Shown: in pieces, positions 28,152-37,534 of the stretch
How positions within the stretch are numbered: the stretch's first letter is position 1
Layout: every line of letters starts with the position of its first letter
The notes under the pieces: generated by a model
The model's database searches: none
What the model saw: the letters and a program-made list of their open reading frames with translations, nothing else
Told to the model about the DNA's origin: nothing
Translations under genes and position numbers: made by a program
Assembly (NCBI GenBank): GCA_025359965.1
Contig: JANYDC010000068.1
Span: 50,252 to 114,251, forward strand
DNA: 64,000 bases
Reading direction: 5' to 3'
Origin: Pedosphaera sp.
GTDB taxonomy: Bacteria; Verrucomicrobiota; Verrucomicrobiia; Limisphaerales; SXQI01

Positions 28152-29501
28152 ATGAAACGTTTCTCGCAAGTCAGTTACCCACTTCGCCAGCTTCTCATCG
28201 GAATGCTGCTCATTTCAAGTTGGGCAGCCCGCGCCGATGACTGGCCGCAGTGGCTTGGGCCACAAAGGGACGGAGTTTGGCGTGAGAAAGGCATCATTAA
28301 CGAGTTTCCGACCACAGGAGCGAAAATTCGTTGGAGGACATCGATTGGGGGCGGCTATAGCGGTCCGGCGGTATCCAAAGGACGGGTTTTTGTCATGGAT
28401 CGGCAACTGGCGAATGGAGCCAAGAATCCGTCGGACCCGTTCAAAAGAGGAGAGATTCCGGGGAAGGAGCGCATTTTGTGTTTGAACGAGGCGGACGGAA
28501 AGGTGCTATGGACTTATGAGTACGAGTGCCCATACACCGTTAGTTATGCCTCGGGACCGCGCGTGACGCCGACCGTCGATGACGGAAGGGTTTTCACACT
28601 GGGGAGCGAGGGCAATCTAGTGTGTCTCAACGCGAAGAAAGGGACGTTGATTTGGCAGCGTGATTTCAAGAAGGATTTTGGAATCAAAACACCGTTGTGG
28701 GGGTTTGCGGGACATCCGTTGGTGGATGGTAAAAAGCTGATCTGCCTGGCGGGTGGCGAGGGCAGTGTCGCGGTGGCGTTTGACAAGGTGACCGGCAAGG
28801 AATTGTGGCGGGCGCTGAGCTCAAAAGAGCCAGGTTATGCACCGCCAATGATGTGCGAGTTTGGCGGAAAACGGCAGGTCATCATCTGGCATCCAGAGGC
28901 AGTTAGTGCGTTGGAGCCGGAGACAGGCAGCGTGATTTGGAGTTATCCGCTTAAACCAACGGTGCGGTCCGGCATGTCCATCCCCAGCCCCCGCCAGGTT
29001 GGCAACGAGCTTTTTCTAACCTCTTTTTATAACGGCTCGCTGTTACTCCGCATCAAAGGGGATCAACCCGCCATGGTTTGGCAAAGCAAAAAAGTGAGTG
29101 AGATGGACACTGATGGTCTGCACAGCGTGATGAGCACGCCGCTGATCGAGAATGGCGTCATTTACAGCCCCTGCAGTTATGGGCAGTTCCGCGCGCTGAA
29201 ACTGGAGACAGGCGAGCGAATGTGGGAAACTTTCGCGCCTACGAGCGGAAAATCCCAGCGTTGGGGGAACGCGTTCATTGTGAAAAATGGGGATCACAGC
29301 TTTATCTTTAGTGAGACCGGGGATTTGATCATCGCGAAACTAAGTGCGGAAAAATACGAGGAACAAAGCCGGGCACATCTGGTTGATCCAACCAACAACG
29401 ATCCGGGCCGCCCCGTGGTGTGGTCTCATCCGGCTTTTGCCAATAAGTCAGCCTACGTAAGAAACGACACCGAGATCGTCTGTGTTTCTCTTGTCCAGTG
29501 A
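28152..29501 (+). CDS. exported PQQ-type beta-propeller protein
   Basis: 449 residues from ATG 28152, which directly starts a signal peptide (MKRFSQ..LLIGMLLISSWAARA). The mature part begins DDWPQWLGPQRDGVW and then shows eight-bladed quinoprotein-like repeats: GGGYSGPAVSKGRVFVMD, DGKVLWTYEYE, VTPTVDDGRVFTLG, NAKKGTLIWQRDF, VTGKELWRAL. The tryptophan-docking motifs of true PQQ dehydrogenases are only partly present, so this is more likely a structural or binding propeller, as is common in planctomycetes and Verrucomicrobia. It would act in the periplasm. Confidence 0.9.
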   Translation: MKRFSQVSYPLRQLLIGMLLISSWAARADDWPQWLGPQRDGVWREKGIINEFPTTGAKIRWRTSIGGGYSGPAVSKGRVFVMDRQLANGAKNPSDPFKRGEIPGKERILCLNEADGKVLWTYEYECPYTVSYASGPRVTPTVDDGRVFTLGSEGNLVCLNAKKGTLIWQRDFKKDFGIKTPLWGFAGHPLVDGKKLICLAGGEGSVAVAFDKVTGKELWRALSSKEPGYAPPMMCEFGGKRQVIIWHPEAVSALEPETGSVIWSYPLKPTVRSGMSIPSPRQVGNELFLTSFYNGSLLLRIKGDQPAMVWQSKKVSEMDTDGLHSVMSTPLIENGVIYSPCSYGQFRALKLETGERMWETFAPTSGKSQRWGNAFIVKNGDHSFIFSETGDLIIAKLSAEKYEEQSRAHLVDPTNNDPGRPVVWSHPAFANKSAYVRNDTEIVCVSLVQ

Positions 29502-29538
29502 GCAACTTGCCCCTCTTTTTTTCAGTTTATCCGAGGGC

Positions 29539-29567
29539 TTGACACGAACTCATAATGATGCCATAGT
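29539..29567 (+). promoter_or_regulatory. sigma-70-type promoter for the SPFH operon
   Basis: A perfect -35 TTGACA (29539-29544), 17-base spacer, and -10 CATAGT (29562-29567) lie 29 bases ahead of the SPFH start. A palindrome TGATATCA (29568-29575) immediately follows the -10 and would cover the start point, a good place for an operator, perhaps for the RHH protein encoded two genes on. Confidence 0.6.
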
Positions 29568-29595
29568 GATATCACTTTGAAACCAGTTTCGTTTT

Positions 29596-30498
29596 ATGAA
29601 CAATACAACTCCTAACGTTGCCAGTGCGGAACATCACGCCTCGACTCTTCCTGGAGCTCCGATGGTGATTCTGTGGATTGTGACTTTCTTCGGCGGGTTG
29701 GCGGTATTCATTCTAGGGCTAATAAACCAGAATTCATGGCCTCATGGGATCATTTGGGTGGGGGCGATTTCGATAACCATCCCATGGTTCTTGCTGCCTG
29801 GCTTTTTCATCCTTCAACCTAACGAGGCCAGAGTGCTGGTGCTGTTCGGAAAGTACCGAGGTACGGTGCGTAAAGCTGGCTTTCATTGGGTGAACCCGTT
29901 CACGGACAAACCCAAGCTGTCACTGCGGGCGCGCAACCAGGAGGGGGAGTCGCTGAAGGTGAACGATAAGCAGGGCAACCCCATTGAGATAGCGGCCGTA
30001 GTGGTCTGGCAGGTCAGGGACACCGCTAAAGCCCTGTTTGATGTGAATAACTACGAGGATTTTGTGCGCATCCAAAGCGAAACGGCCTTGCGGCATGTGG
30101 CATCAATGTACGCCTACGATCACGGGGAAGAGCATGAGGTCACATTGCGGGCTGGCGGAGACGAAGTTGCCAAAACACTTTGCACGGAACTGCGCGAACG
30201 GCTGGCAACGACTGGAGTCGATGTGCTGGAGGCCAGGCTGATGCATTTGGCTTACGCCCCCGAGATTGCCAGCGCGATGCTGCGACGACAGCAGGCGGAG
30301 GCGGTCATCGCAGCGCGACGGAAGATCGTCCATGGCGCGGTCAGCATGGTGGAGATGGCTTTGCATGAACTTTCAGAGAAGGGTGTAATCACTCTGGATG
30401 ACGAGAGGAAGGCTGGCATGGTCAGCAATCTGATGGTCGTCCTCTGTGCCGAAAGCAGCGTCCATCCCGTGGTCAACGCTGGCACACTCCACCACTAA
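29596..30498 (+). CDS. SPFH/Band 7-domain membrane protein
   Basis: 300 residues. Two N-terminal hydrophobic segments ([20 protein letters not shown] and a second at about 50-75) anchor the protein. The SPFH (stomatin/prohibitin/flotillin) domain follows: [28 protein letters not shown], and [21 protein letters not shown] helical region [20 protein letters not shown] with [14 protein letters not shown] is the usual end. Such proteins form oligomeric rings on the inner membrane and organise proteases or lipid patches. Its two downstream genes, a RHH regulator and a class C PBP, follow closely on the same strand. Confidence 0.92.
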   Translation: MNNTTPNVASAEHHASTLPGAPMVILWIVTFFGGLAVFILGLINQNSWPHGIIWVGAISITIPWFLLPGFFILQPNEARVLVLFGKYRGTVRKAGFHWVNPFTDKPKLSLRARNQEGESLKVNDKQGNPIEIAAVVVWQVRDTAKALFDVNNYEDFVRIQSETALRHVASMYAYDHGEEHEVTLRAGGDEVAKTLCTELRERLATTGVDVLEARLMHLAYAPEIASAMLRRQQAEAVIAARRKIVHGAVSMVEMALHELSEKGVITLDDERKAGMVSNLMVVLCAESSVHPVVNAGTLHH

Positions 30499-30515
30499 GA
30501 CCGGCCGTAGACATC

Positions 30516-30704
30516 ATGGCGGAACAGCGAAAAACCTTTCTCCTGCGGATCGACCCAAAGCTTTGGGCCGATCTGGAAAAGTGGTCGGCAGACGAATTGC
30601 GAAGCGTCAACGGCCAGATCGAGTACCTCTTGCGCGATGCGGTAAAAAAACAAAGAGATGGGCGGGCAGGAAAGTCACCGCCTGCTCCCGAAAAAAACAA
30701 GTGA
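30516..30704 (+). CDS. Arc-type ribbon-helix-helix DNA-binding protein
   Basis: 62 residues, 17 bases after the SPFH gene. [20 protein letters not shown] followed by [16 protein letters not shown] is the Arc/MetJ-like strand-helix-helix pattern: a short beta strand, then two helices with N-x-x-I at the second. The basic tail [13 protein letters not shown] may add DNA contact. It is likely an autoregulator; the TGATATCA palindrome ahead of the SPFH gene is a candidate site. No toxin partner is adjacent, so a toxin-antitoxin role is not supported. Confidence 0.82.
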   Translation: MAEQRKTFLLRIDPKLWADLEKWSADELRSVNGQIEYLLRDAVKKQRDGRAGKSPPAPEKNK

Positions 30705-30738
30705 GGCGTGGCGCGTAGCGTGGTACAACATTGGTCGG

Positions 30739-32238
30739 ATGCACCGAGCGCGACTTATAACCTACGCCACCCTGCTCTTTCATCTTTCGCTGTATGGGTC
30801 CGACGATTTGGCATGGCAGACATCCTTGGGCAAACACCTCGCCAACTCGAAGTTTGCCCAGGCCCAGTGGGGCATCATGATCAGGAGGGCGGCTGATGGA
30901 ATAGTGATTTTCGCCACAAATGAGCATCGCGCACTCAAACCCGCCTCCAATGCAAAACTCCTGACGACCGCTTATGCGCTGCAGACCCTTGGGCCGGAGA
31001 GCAGGATTGCCACGCCTGTTTTTTTGGAGGGCGCCATGGCTTCACCCGGTGAATGGAGAGGAAACTTGGTTCTCAGAGGAATGGCGGACCCGAGTTGGGA
31101 AAGCCGCGCCATGACTCCGGACGTGGATGCTTTCGGTAAAATTACCAGCCTCTTGACCAATGAGGGCATCCACAAAATCTCAGGCGATATCATCCTCGAA
31201 ACAGGAGCCATCAGTGGCGGCCGATGGGGGGCACACTGGGCGGAGTCGGATCGTCCGAGGGCTTACGGCGCGGAGATCGGCCCCATAAACCTGCTGGACA
31301 ACGCCTCTGAGGTGGTGATCACGGCCAATGTTTCAGGGGGGACAGCCAAGATAAGGTTTTCGCCAGAAGTTTCATATTTGTCTGCAACAGGACGCGTGCA
31401 AACGGTGATCAGCACCAATAGGGAAGCTCGCGTGCAACTGGATCGACTGGAGGACGAACGGGCCGTTCGGGCTGGTGGCTCGCTAACCACCGGACTTTCC
31501 AATTGGGTGGGGTTGATCGCTGTTCCGAAACCAGCGGATTGGGCGTTGTTGATTTTGAAAGACAGGCTTCGTCGTGATGGCATTGAGATTTCGGGGCAAG
31601 TGAGAACCCGCCCCATATTGGCCACGCCCTCACAAGCGGACACGCGGCCTTTGGGGGCAGTCGAATCACCTGTGCTAAAAGAACTTTTGCGCACGACCTT
31701 GAAGGAATCGCAAAACTTATATGCGGAATGCCTCTTTCGTCAGGCAGGAGAAGCTCAGCGCGAAGCCATCGCCAAATCCGTCAGCAGCGAGACACTTGCA
31801 CGCGCAGGATTAACGCATTTCCTAATGAGCATGGGGGCCTCAACCAATGAATTTTTGGTCGACGATGGCTCCGGCCTATCGCGAGGAGGCAGGTGCAGCG
31901 CGGCTGTTTTAGTCACCGTAATCGACCTACTAACTAAGGGCGGGCAAGCAAGCTGGCTGCGTGAGGCTCTGCCCATTGCCGGTGTGGATGGAACGCTGCG
32001 GCAGAGGTTTACCCGTGCGCCGCTCAAGGGAAATCTGCGGGCAAAAACCGGAACCCTCCGCGGCGTGGCATCGCTTTCCGGGTTGGTGCGGGCCCAATCC
32101 GGGGAGAACCTGATCTTCAGCGTGCTGCTCAACGATGATTCTCCAAACTCCACGATGAACGTGAGGCAGGAGGTCGATGTGTTCGTGGAGCTTATGGCCA
32201 AATATCCGGGCAATGCGGCCAAAACCGCAACCCCCTGA
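30739..32238 (+). CDS. D-alanyl-D-alanine carboxypeptidase, S13/PBP class C
   Basis: 499 residues from ATG 30739. A signal-like N-terminus (ARLITYATLLFHLSLYG) precedes the penicillin-binding domain. The three active-site motifs are present: SxxK at S70 in ALKPASNAKLLTTAYA, SxN in ESQNLYAECLF, and KTG in LRAKTGTLRGVASLSG. FLVDDGSGLSRGG before the KTG box is also typical. The enzyme removes the terminal D-Ala of peptidoglycan stem peptides or acts as endopeptidase, in the periplasm. It resembles DacB/PBP4. It converges with the large sugar-nucleotide gene with its stop at 32238 directly adjacent. Confidence 0.93.
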   Translation: MHRARLITYATLLFHLSLYGSDDLAWQTSLGKHLANSKFAQAQWGIMIRRAADGIVIFATNEHRALKPASNAKLLTTAYALQTLGPESRIATPVFLEGAMASPGEWRGNLVLRGMADPSWESRAMTPDVDAFGKITSLLTNEGIHKISGDIILETGAISGGRWGAHWAESDRPRAYGAEIGPINLLDNASEVVITANVSGGTAKIRFSPEVSYLSATGRVQTVISTNREARVQLDRLEDERAVRAGGSLTTGLSNWVGLIAVPKPADWALLILKDRLRRDGIEISGQVRTRPILATPSQADTRPLGAVESPVLKELLRTTLKESQNLYAECLFRQAGEAQREAIAKSVSSETLARAGLTHFLMSMGASTNEFLVDDGSGLSRGGRCSAAVLVTVIDLLTKGGQASWLREALPIAGVDGTLRQRFTRAPLKGNLRAKTGTLRGVASLSGLVRAQSGENLIFSVLLNDDSPNSTMNVRQEVDVFVELMAKYPGNAAKTATP

Positions 32239-35200
32239 TTAAAGCCACTGGCAGAGTGAATTGATGTGGGCGGCAGAGCCGTCGCGCAGCCATCCATCGA
32301 GCTGGGCCTGATCCTTCAATTGTTGGCCGCGCACACGAGGCACCGCCACAAACTTGGTATTGATCTCGGCTAGGGCCGACATATCACCCCAGAGTTTTTC
32401 GAACTGCGTCACGGGATAGACATCCTCCTGACCTTGGCCCCAACGCTTTTTAACTTCCTTAAGGGTGACGTAGGTGGGCATGCGCAGACTTAGGTTGCGT
32501 ATGGCAGCCGTAACATTTTCGGTGTTGCCAAGGTCAGAACGTTCCAGCGCGAAAGCTTTCAGCAACAGATCGATGCTGATCCATGTGGTCATACTATTAT
32601 AATACGACAGGGCGAACTCATCCTTTTCGTGAGGCATGGCCAATCCTTCCACAAGCCGGATTTTGCCATCCACGCGGGCCAATCCGCCACCACGGTCGTC
32701 GATGCGACGGGTGATTACTTCGATGGACAGGCAACTGCCTCCGCTAATATGCAGACCGAGCAGGCCCGGATCAACATCCGCACCCAGCGTATCAATATTG
32801 TGAAGCAGGATGTGCTGAAGATTGGGTCGCTCATCTAGCATCTGCTTGAGCACTCCATTGCGGAGCAGATTGGGCACCTCGTACCAATGGCCAACAGGAT
32901 GAAGGCACTGGCAGGGCAGATTATCGGTGTAATCGCTTCCCTCCCCGCGCCCGCGAGCCCAATTGATCAGCGCCGCATGCACGCTGGTGCGCACTTTTTG
33001 CTTTTGCTCATCCAACACCTGCTGGGCCACTTCCTCCCAGGCAAAACGAAGATCGCGCACCATCGGAACGAGACGCAACCCGATTGATCTACCCGAGGAT
33101 AAGACCACCGGCCCTTCGTATCCGTAAAAATTTTCCCGTGTGAGAAAATCGTTAATCGCGCCATGTGTTAGATAACTCGTGGAGAACAAGTGTGGAATCG
33201 TCATTCCAGCCAACTGACTAATCCGTCGACTCTTCGCCAAATGCGTTTCAATGAAGGTACGATGCGCGCCGCCGAGCTTGCAAAACGGATGCAACGCTTT
33301 GACAACACCTGCCCCCTGAGTCCAGCGGCTGCCGACTCCCGCTGCAAGTGTGAGCACCGCCACGCGGCCTTCTGCGAGCGCTTGCAGTCCGCAATCGTAA
33401 TGGCTTTTGGCCAATGGGACAGTGGCATCAAAAACATCGCCGACCTCGACGTCGCGAATGGTGGTTGAGGCGGGCAATCGATTTTGCGCGAGGCCAATCC
33501 GGCCCAGACGCAATTCGGTGCGAATGACCTCGTGCTGCACGGAATCAAAACCGTTTTGCTCCAGAAGAGTGGCAAGGACTTGCGCGTTGTCGCTGTCGCT
33601 TTTGACCTGTGGAAAAAGTCGGTCGAACAGAACCTGCACCATGCCGCGCAATTCAGGTTTGACTCGGCAGGCCGCGCCGAACCGGTCCAATTCTGTGCGT
33701 CGGAGATTGGAAAGCTGACGGGAGTCTGTACGCAGGAGCGTGGGAACCGTCATGGCATAATAACCTGGAGGCAGGATGGCCCCCTGCCCTTCCAACAACT
33801 CCGCAAAGGTTCCGTTGGGGTTGATGCCAAACTCGTACACCACAGGATCCATCGCAAAAGGCAGAGCCGTTTGCAGTTCGCGTTTAGTGGTGAGCATGAT
33901 CTCCTGAAGCCTCTTCTGCCCTTCGGCTTTAGCTTCCGGCGCAAAGATAAATCCCATGCCGCCCCCGGACATGCCGCCCAACATCCAGAAACCCCAGAAA
34001 CGCTCCTTGAACTCCACCTTGACGCGTTTAATAAGGGTCTCGGTGTAAAGATTGCTGGCCCAGGGAATGATGGATTGAATCGGCCCCACGAAATTTCTGG
34101 TGGTGACTTCGCCGATGGCCTTGACATCGCCTTTGCGCAGGGCGGACAGAATTTCATCCAGAATACCCAATGCTTCGTGCCGCCCTTTCCACTCAGCCTC
34201 GGAGCGCAGAAGATATTTTTCCGTAACCATCTCCAAGATGGGGCCCACGTTCTGAGCCATTCCGCCATGGACTAGGACCAGCGAGTCCTGCAATGCGCGG
34301 CGAGTCGCGGCTGGTGCATCGTCCTCATTCAAAATCCGGTGGGTCGGGAGCAATCGTCCGCGGCTAATGCCCGCCTCCGGATCGCCCTCTAGAGCCATGG
34401 CTCCCTCAATCAATTTCATGCCGGGCCACACACCACCGGAATCCTGCCATCCGCCGCCGGATCCTCCAATCCATTCGCCGAGAATGGCGCGGGCGGCGAC
34501 CAGCCGGCGTTCATTTTCCTCAAGAGGCCCGGTCAGCGACTTGGCTTGGGAAGTGGCCCGCATGCAAACCGAAATTAAAGAACCGAGCAAATTGGTGGAG
34601 ACTGCCAAACGCGATCCCTTTGGAATGTTGTTCACGTTGCTGACGATCTCCAACCCAAGCCCGGGGCCGACCAGGCTGGCCAGCAGATCCGATAGTTTCT
34701 GGCCCGAACCTTCCATCCCGGGAGGGACTATACCGGAGGCGATCACCGCCGCCTTAAGAAGGCCGAGATAATCCTTCGCAAAATCGAAAACATCTGCCAG
34801 CTCGGTAATGTCGGCGCTCGCACCCAGATCGACGCTGGCAATGCGCAGCACTGGCTCGTCGATGACGCGAAGGTAAGCTTCAACCGGAGGCTTGGGATGA
34901 GCATCGCGGCCCAGCACACCCAGATCAATGGAGACATTGAGCACCCGGGCGCCCTCGGGAAAATCCATGCCGAGGAAAAAAATGTCGCTCCACGCGCTGT
35001 GCGAAAGATCCATCCTCACCGGTGTCAGCTCACGCAGAATAGGATAAGGCGAATCACTGCCCGGACGTCGCAAAAGTTCAGGGCGAATGCGCAAGGGCTG
35101 ATCACCCGGATGGCCGGTGCGGAACATCCATTGATTGCCGCGCACGGAACGCACCGAGCGCCGGACCTGATCCGCCAGCGTTTGAAAAGCAAGCCCGTGG

Positions 35201-35562
35201 TAGGCTGTGGCCAGCGCGCTGCACACGGCATCGCTCGGACCATGCTCCTTCTGCGCCTTTAGAAAAATGGTGATTGCTTCAGGAAACCGCCGCTTCAGCA
35301 AATCCTCGTATCCGGCAAAGGGCACCAACCCCTTCAGCTCAACTCCCGGCTTTATGGGGAGATGAAAACGGTGAATGGCATAAAGAAAAAACAGGGCCCG
35401 CACCCTTTCGTAAAGATTGGTGGCGGTGCGCCGAAAATTCTCCAACTCCTCACACTCAGCCATTAGCTCCCCGAGCGTGGCTGCCGAACAAATCCGATCA
35501 AGCGGCAGATCTCGAATTGCGAGGTCTGCCGAGGTAATCAGGGGAATCAGTTTGCCAGGCAT
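32239..35562 (-). CDS. L-fucokinase-like / UDPGP-type nucleotidyltransferase fusion
   Basis: 1107 residues, two halves. The first half (about 180-600) follows the GHMP L-fucokinase of Bacteroides Fkp: PVRMDLSHSAWSDIFFLGMD (Fkp-type RIDLAGGWSDTPP), RVLNVSIDLGV, SNVNNIPKGSRLAVSTNLLG, GGSGGGWQDSGGVWPGMKLI and LGGMSGGGMGFIFA. The glycine-rich ATP loop is altered (GSRLAVST instead of GSGLGTSS). The second half (about 730-1100) has VAVLTLAAGVGSRWTQGAG, HPVGHWYEVPNLLRNGVL and LLHNIDTLGADVDPGLL of UDPGP/UAP1-type pyrophosphorylases. Fkp has the opposite order and a different pyrophosphorylase class. It could kinase-then-activate a salvaged sugar. The gene follows the GalU-like gene by 5 bases. Confidence 0.88.
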   Translation of the reverse strand: MPGKLIPLITSADLAIRDLPLDRICSAATLGELMAECEELENFRRTATNLYERVRALFFLYAIHRFHLPIKPGVELKGLVPFAGYEDLLKRRFPEAITIFLKAQKEHGPSDAVCSALATAYHGLAFQTLADQVRRSVRSVRGNQWMFRTGHPGDQPLRIRPELLRRPGSDSPYPILRELTPVRMDLSHSAWSDIFFLGMDFPEGARVLNVSIDLGVLGRDAHPKPPVEAYLRVIDEPVLRIASVDLGASADITELADVFDFAKDYLGLLKAAVIASGIVPPGMEGSGQKLSDLLASLVGPGLGLEIVSNVNNIPKGSRLAVSTNLLGSLISVCMRATSQAKSLTGPLEENERRLVAARAILGEWIGGSGGGWQDSGGVWPGMKLIEGAMALEGDPEAGISRGRLLPTHRILNEDDAPAATRRALQDSLVLVHGGMAQNVGPILEMVTEKYLLRSEAEWKGRHEALGILDEILSALRKGDVKAIGEVTTRNFVGPIQSIIPWASNLYTETLIKRVKVEFKERFWGFWMLGGMSGGGMGFIFAPEAKAEGQKRLQEIMLTTKRELQTALPFAMDPVVYEFGINPNGTFAELLEGQGAILPPGYYAMTVPTLLRTDSRQLSNLRRTELDRFGAACRVKPELRGMVQVLFDRLFPQVKSDSDNAQVLATLLEQNGFDSVQHEVIRTELRLGRIGLAQNRLPASTTIRDVEVGDVFDATVPLAKSHYDCGLQALAEGRVAVLTLAAGVGSRWTQGAGVVKALHPFCKLGGAHRTFIETHLAKSRRISQLAGMTIPHLFSTSYLTHGAINDFLTRENFYGYEGPVVLSSGRSIGLRLVPMVRDLRFAWEEVAQQVLDEQKQKVRTSVHAALINWARGRGEGSDYTDNLPCQCLHPVGHWYEVPNLLRNGVLKQMLDERPNLQHILLHNIDTLGADVDPGLLGLHISGGSCLSIEVITRRIDDRGGGLARVDGKIRLVEGLAMPHEKDEFALSYYNSMTTWISIDLLLKAFALERSDLGNTENVTAAIRNLSLRMPTYVTLKEVKKRWGQGQEDVYPVTQFEKLWGDMSALAEINTKFVAVPRVRGQQLKDQAQLDGWLRDGSAAHINSLCQWL

Positions 35563-35567
35563 TGCGA

Positions 35568-36416
35568 TCAGGCGTTGGGTCGGGTGGCGAGAAGTTCAAC
35601 CATCTGCGCGAGGATCTCCTCGCGATCCTTGCCCGCAAGGGCCAGAGCCAGCTGGGCGTTCAAAAGACCAAATTTCACGCCAAGATTATAGCGGCGGCCG
35701 GGTAGCTCGACTGCGAGGTATTTCTCCCGCTCGGCCAGGGCTTGCAGGGCCGGAGTCAATTGCAGGGAAGCACCGGGAAGACGCTTCAATGATTGCTCAC
35801 CCAAAATACTCATGAGCCCAGCGGTAAAAACGTGCATCCCGAAAAAGCAAAGATAATGCCCGGCGCGCAACCCCGGAACCATCAGCAATTGCTCAGCCTC
35901 AGTGGGAGTGGGTTTCTCGCGCACGGATTCAATGACGTAAAGGCCAGGTTGTTCCACCGCACGTTTGCCGCCGACCGCGCCGTAAAACGGCAGCATGCTT
36001 TCGCGGGTGGGCTGCACTGCCGAGACCGAACAATGCTGCGACTGCGCCACTTCCACCAGCAATTGAGCGCAACGCTTCTTTTGGTGGCTGATGTAAAGAT
36101 GGTCGCTGACGAAATGGAGGAAGGAATCCTGCCCGGTAAACTCCCGCGCACACCAGAGGGCATGGCCGTAGCCCAAGGACTCAGGCTGCTCCACAAATTG
36201 CAGCTTCCCCGCGAAATCCCCGGCGGCGGCAATATATTGCTTTTGATCCCCGGGACAGATCACCACACATATATCGTCCACCCCGCTCGACAAGGCTTCT
36301 TCAATAATGATTCTGAGCGCTGACTTATGCAGACCGTCGGAATCAACCACCACCTGCAAAGGCAGGCTGTTTTGATTACGTCCGGCCGCTGTGATGACGG
36401 CTTTTTTGATATTCAC
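35568..36416 (-). CDS. GalU-like nucleotidyltransferase with degenerate signature
   Basis: 282 residues from GTG 36416, with GAGGA a few bases upstream as ribosome site. The fold follows UTP-glucose-1-phosphate uridylyltransferases: [29 protein letters not shown] and [14 protein letters not shown], ending in [20 protein letters not shown]. The N-terminal catalytic signature, normally AAGxGTRxLPxTK, is [20 protein letters not shown]: the GTR and Lys are gone. It may be a regulatory or inactive paralogue, or use a different substrate. It leads the operon with the fucokinase/UDPGP fusion and ends 5 bases before it. Confidence 0.85.
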   Translation of the reverse strand: MNIKKAVITAAGRNQNSLPLQVVVDSDGLHKSALRIIIEEALSSGVDDICVVICPGDQKQYIAAAGDFAGKLQFVEQPESLGYGHALWCAREFTGQDSFLHFVSDHLYISHQKKRCAQLLVEVAQSQHCSVSAVQPTRESMLPFYGAVGGKRAVEQPGLYVIESVREKPTPTEAEQLLMVPGLRAGHYLCFFGMHVFTAGLMSILGEQSLKRLPGASLQLTPALQALAEREKYLAVELPGRRYNLGVKFGLLNAQLALALAGKDREEILAQMVELLATRPNA

Positions 36417-36557
36417 AACATCCTCTTATCGGCTCGCTTACGCGACGCTTGACCGTGGCAGAAGGACATCCAAGGGTCAAGGCTTGCCCCGAAACAAATC
36501 GCCCGGCCCGAAAATTCAGGGTTTCAAATCCGCGAAAACGGGAGCACACTTACCATT

Positions 36558-37082
36558 ATGCAGAGGTTGGTTCGATTTGTGGGTGTGCTCAATGCTTCGA
36601 TCTGGTTCGGCGCATTGCTTTTTTTCACCTTGGGCGCCGGGCCGGCGTTTTTTTCGGACGAAATGATTCAGCTTTTGACCAAGCCGTATGCGGGCGCGTC
36701 CGCGCAGATCATTATCGAACGCCTTTTCAATCTTCAATTGATTTGCTCCGTCATCGCCGTGATTCATTTGCTGGGCGAATGGCTCTATACCGGACGACCC
36801 TTTCCCAAATGGACCGCTGTGGTTCTGGTCACATTGTTGGTGCTTGGTTTATTCGGCTCCAACCAACTGCAGCCCAAGCTCAAAGCACTCCACGTCCAAA
36901 AATATTCCCCTAGAAGCACACCTGAGCAAAAACAAGAAGCCGCCCTAGCTTTTTCCAAATGGCATGGCATTTCGCAGTCGGCAAACTTGCTGGTCTTGCT
37001 CGGCACCCTGTTTTACCTCTGGCAGATGACCATGAACCTTCCTCCCCAACGTTTTGGCGGCGCAAGCAGGGTTCGATCCTAA
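36558..37082 (+). CDS. DUF4149-like integral membrane protein
   Basis: 174 residues with four hydrophobic segments: FVGVLNASIWFGALLFFTLG, FNLQLICSVIAVIHLLGEWL, AVVLVTLLVLGLFGSNQ and SANLLVLLGTLFYLWQMT. The polar loop between helices 3 and 4 (FSKWHGISQSANLL) carries the Trp-His seen in DUF4149/TMEM205-type proteins. Function is unknown. It is divergent from the GalU-like gene over 141 bases, where I see nothing decisive. It ends with a basic tail at base 37082. Confidence 0.78.
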   Translation: MQRLVRFVGVLNASIWFGALLFFTLGAGPAFFSDEMIQLLTKPYAGASAQIIIERLFNLQLICSVIAVIHLLGEWLYTGRPFPKWTAVVLVTLLVLGLFGSNQLQPKLKALHVQKYSPRSTPEQKQEAALAFSKWHGISQSANLLVLLGTLFYLWQMTMNLPPQRFGGASRVRS

Positions 37083-37122
37083 AATCTCCTCTGAAACCAG
37101 GCTTGGGCCTGCGTCCCTGTTT

Positions 37123-37326
37123 CTATTTCTTGGGAGGAACAAATGTATCCCAAGTCCGCCCTGACTCCGGAGACACTTGGGTAAACCCCGTTCCCGCAGG
37201 CGGGTTGGGAATCTTAATCAGATGATTGCAGCCGGGACACTGGATCTGACGGCCCGCAAAACGAATCTCACATTTCAAGGGCTGATCACAATGCGAACAG
37301 TAAAATTTGAATTCTGGGTTTTCCAT
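37123..37326 (-). CDS. small zinc-ribbon protein
   Basis: 67 residues from ATG 37326. CSHCDQPL at about 10-13 and CPGCNHLIKIP at about 31-34 form a two-knuckle zinc ribbon. The C-terminal part, GTGFTQVSPESGRTWDTFVP, is polar. Similar short ribbons occur in many PVC genomes as isolated genes; the role, DNA or RNA binding or protein contact, cannot be read. It converges with the DUF4149-like gene. The upstream gap (37327-37534) holds nothing I can name. Confidence 0.7.
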   Translation of the reverse strand: MENPEFKFYCSHCDQPLKCEIRFAGRQIQCPGCNHLIKIPNPPAGTGFTQVSPESGRTWDTFVPPKK

Positions 37327-37534
37327 AAGTCTTCCCTCACATAAGCGCAAAAGCTTGGTAAAAAGAATCCCGAAATCTGGATTTTTTAAAGTATCGAGGA
37401 ATTGACCACATACCTGAAATCAGTGGTTAACTTCCCTCCCTAAAACGGGTCGGCCAAGCCAAAAATCGACACTTCTGAGAAATTTTGCGATGGGCTCATA
37501 CTATTTCCATGTCAATTGCGCTTGATCTAGTTGG

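Noticed and set aside
30516..32238. RHH protein as antitoxin of a toxin-antitoxin pair
   Set aside because: The next gene is a large cell-wall enzyme with full active-site motifs, and no short toxin-like gene adjoins.
33484..34275. 263-residue plus-strand open frame
   Set aside because: It lies antisense inside the fucokinase/UDPGP fusion gene, whose translation carries conserved kinase motifs.
37098..37111. Possible terminator CAGGC-TTGG-GCCTG after the DUF4149-like gene
   Set aside because: The stem has only five pairs and no T run, too weak to claim.
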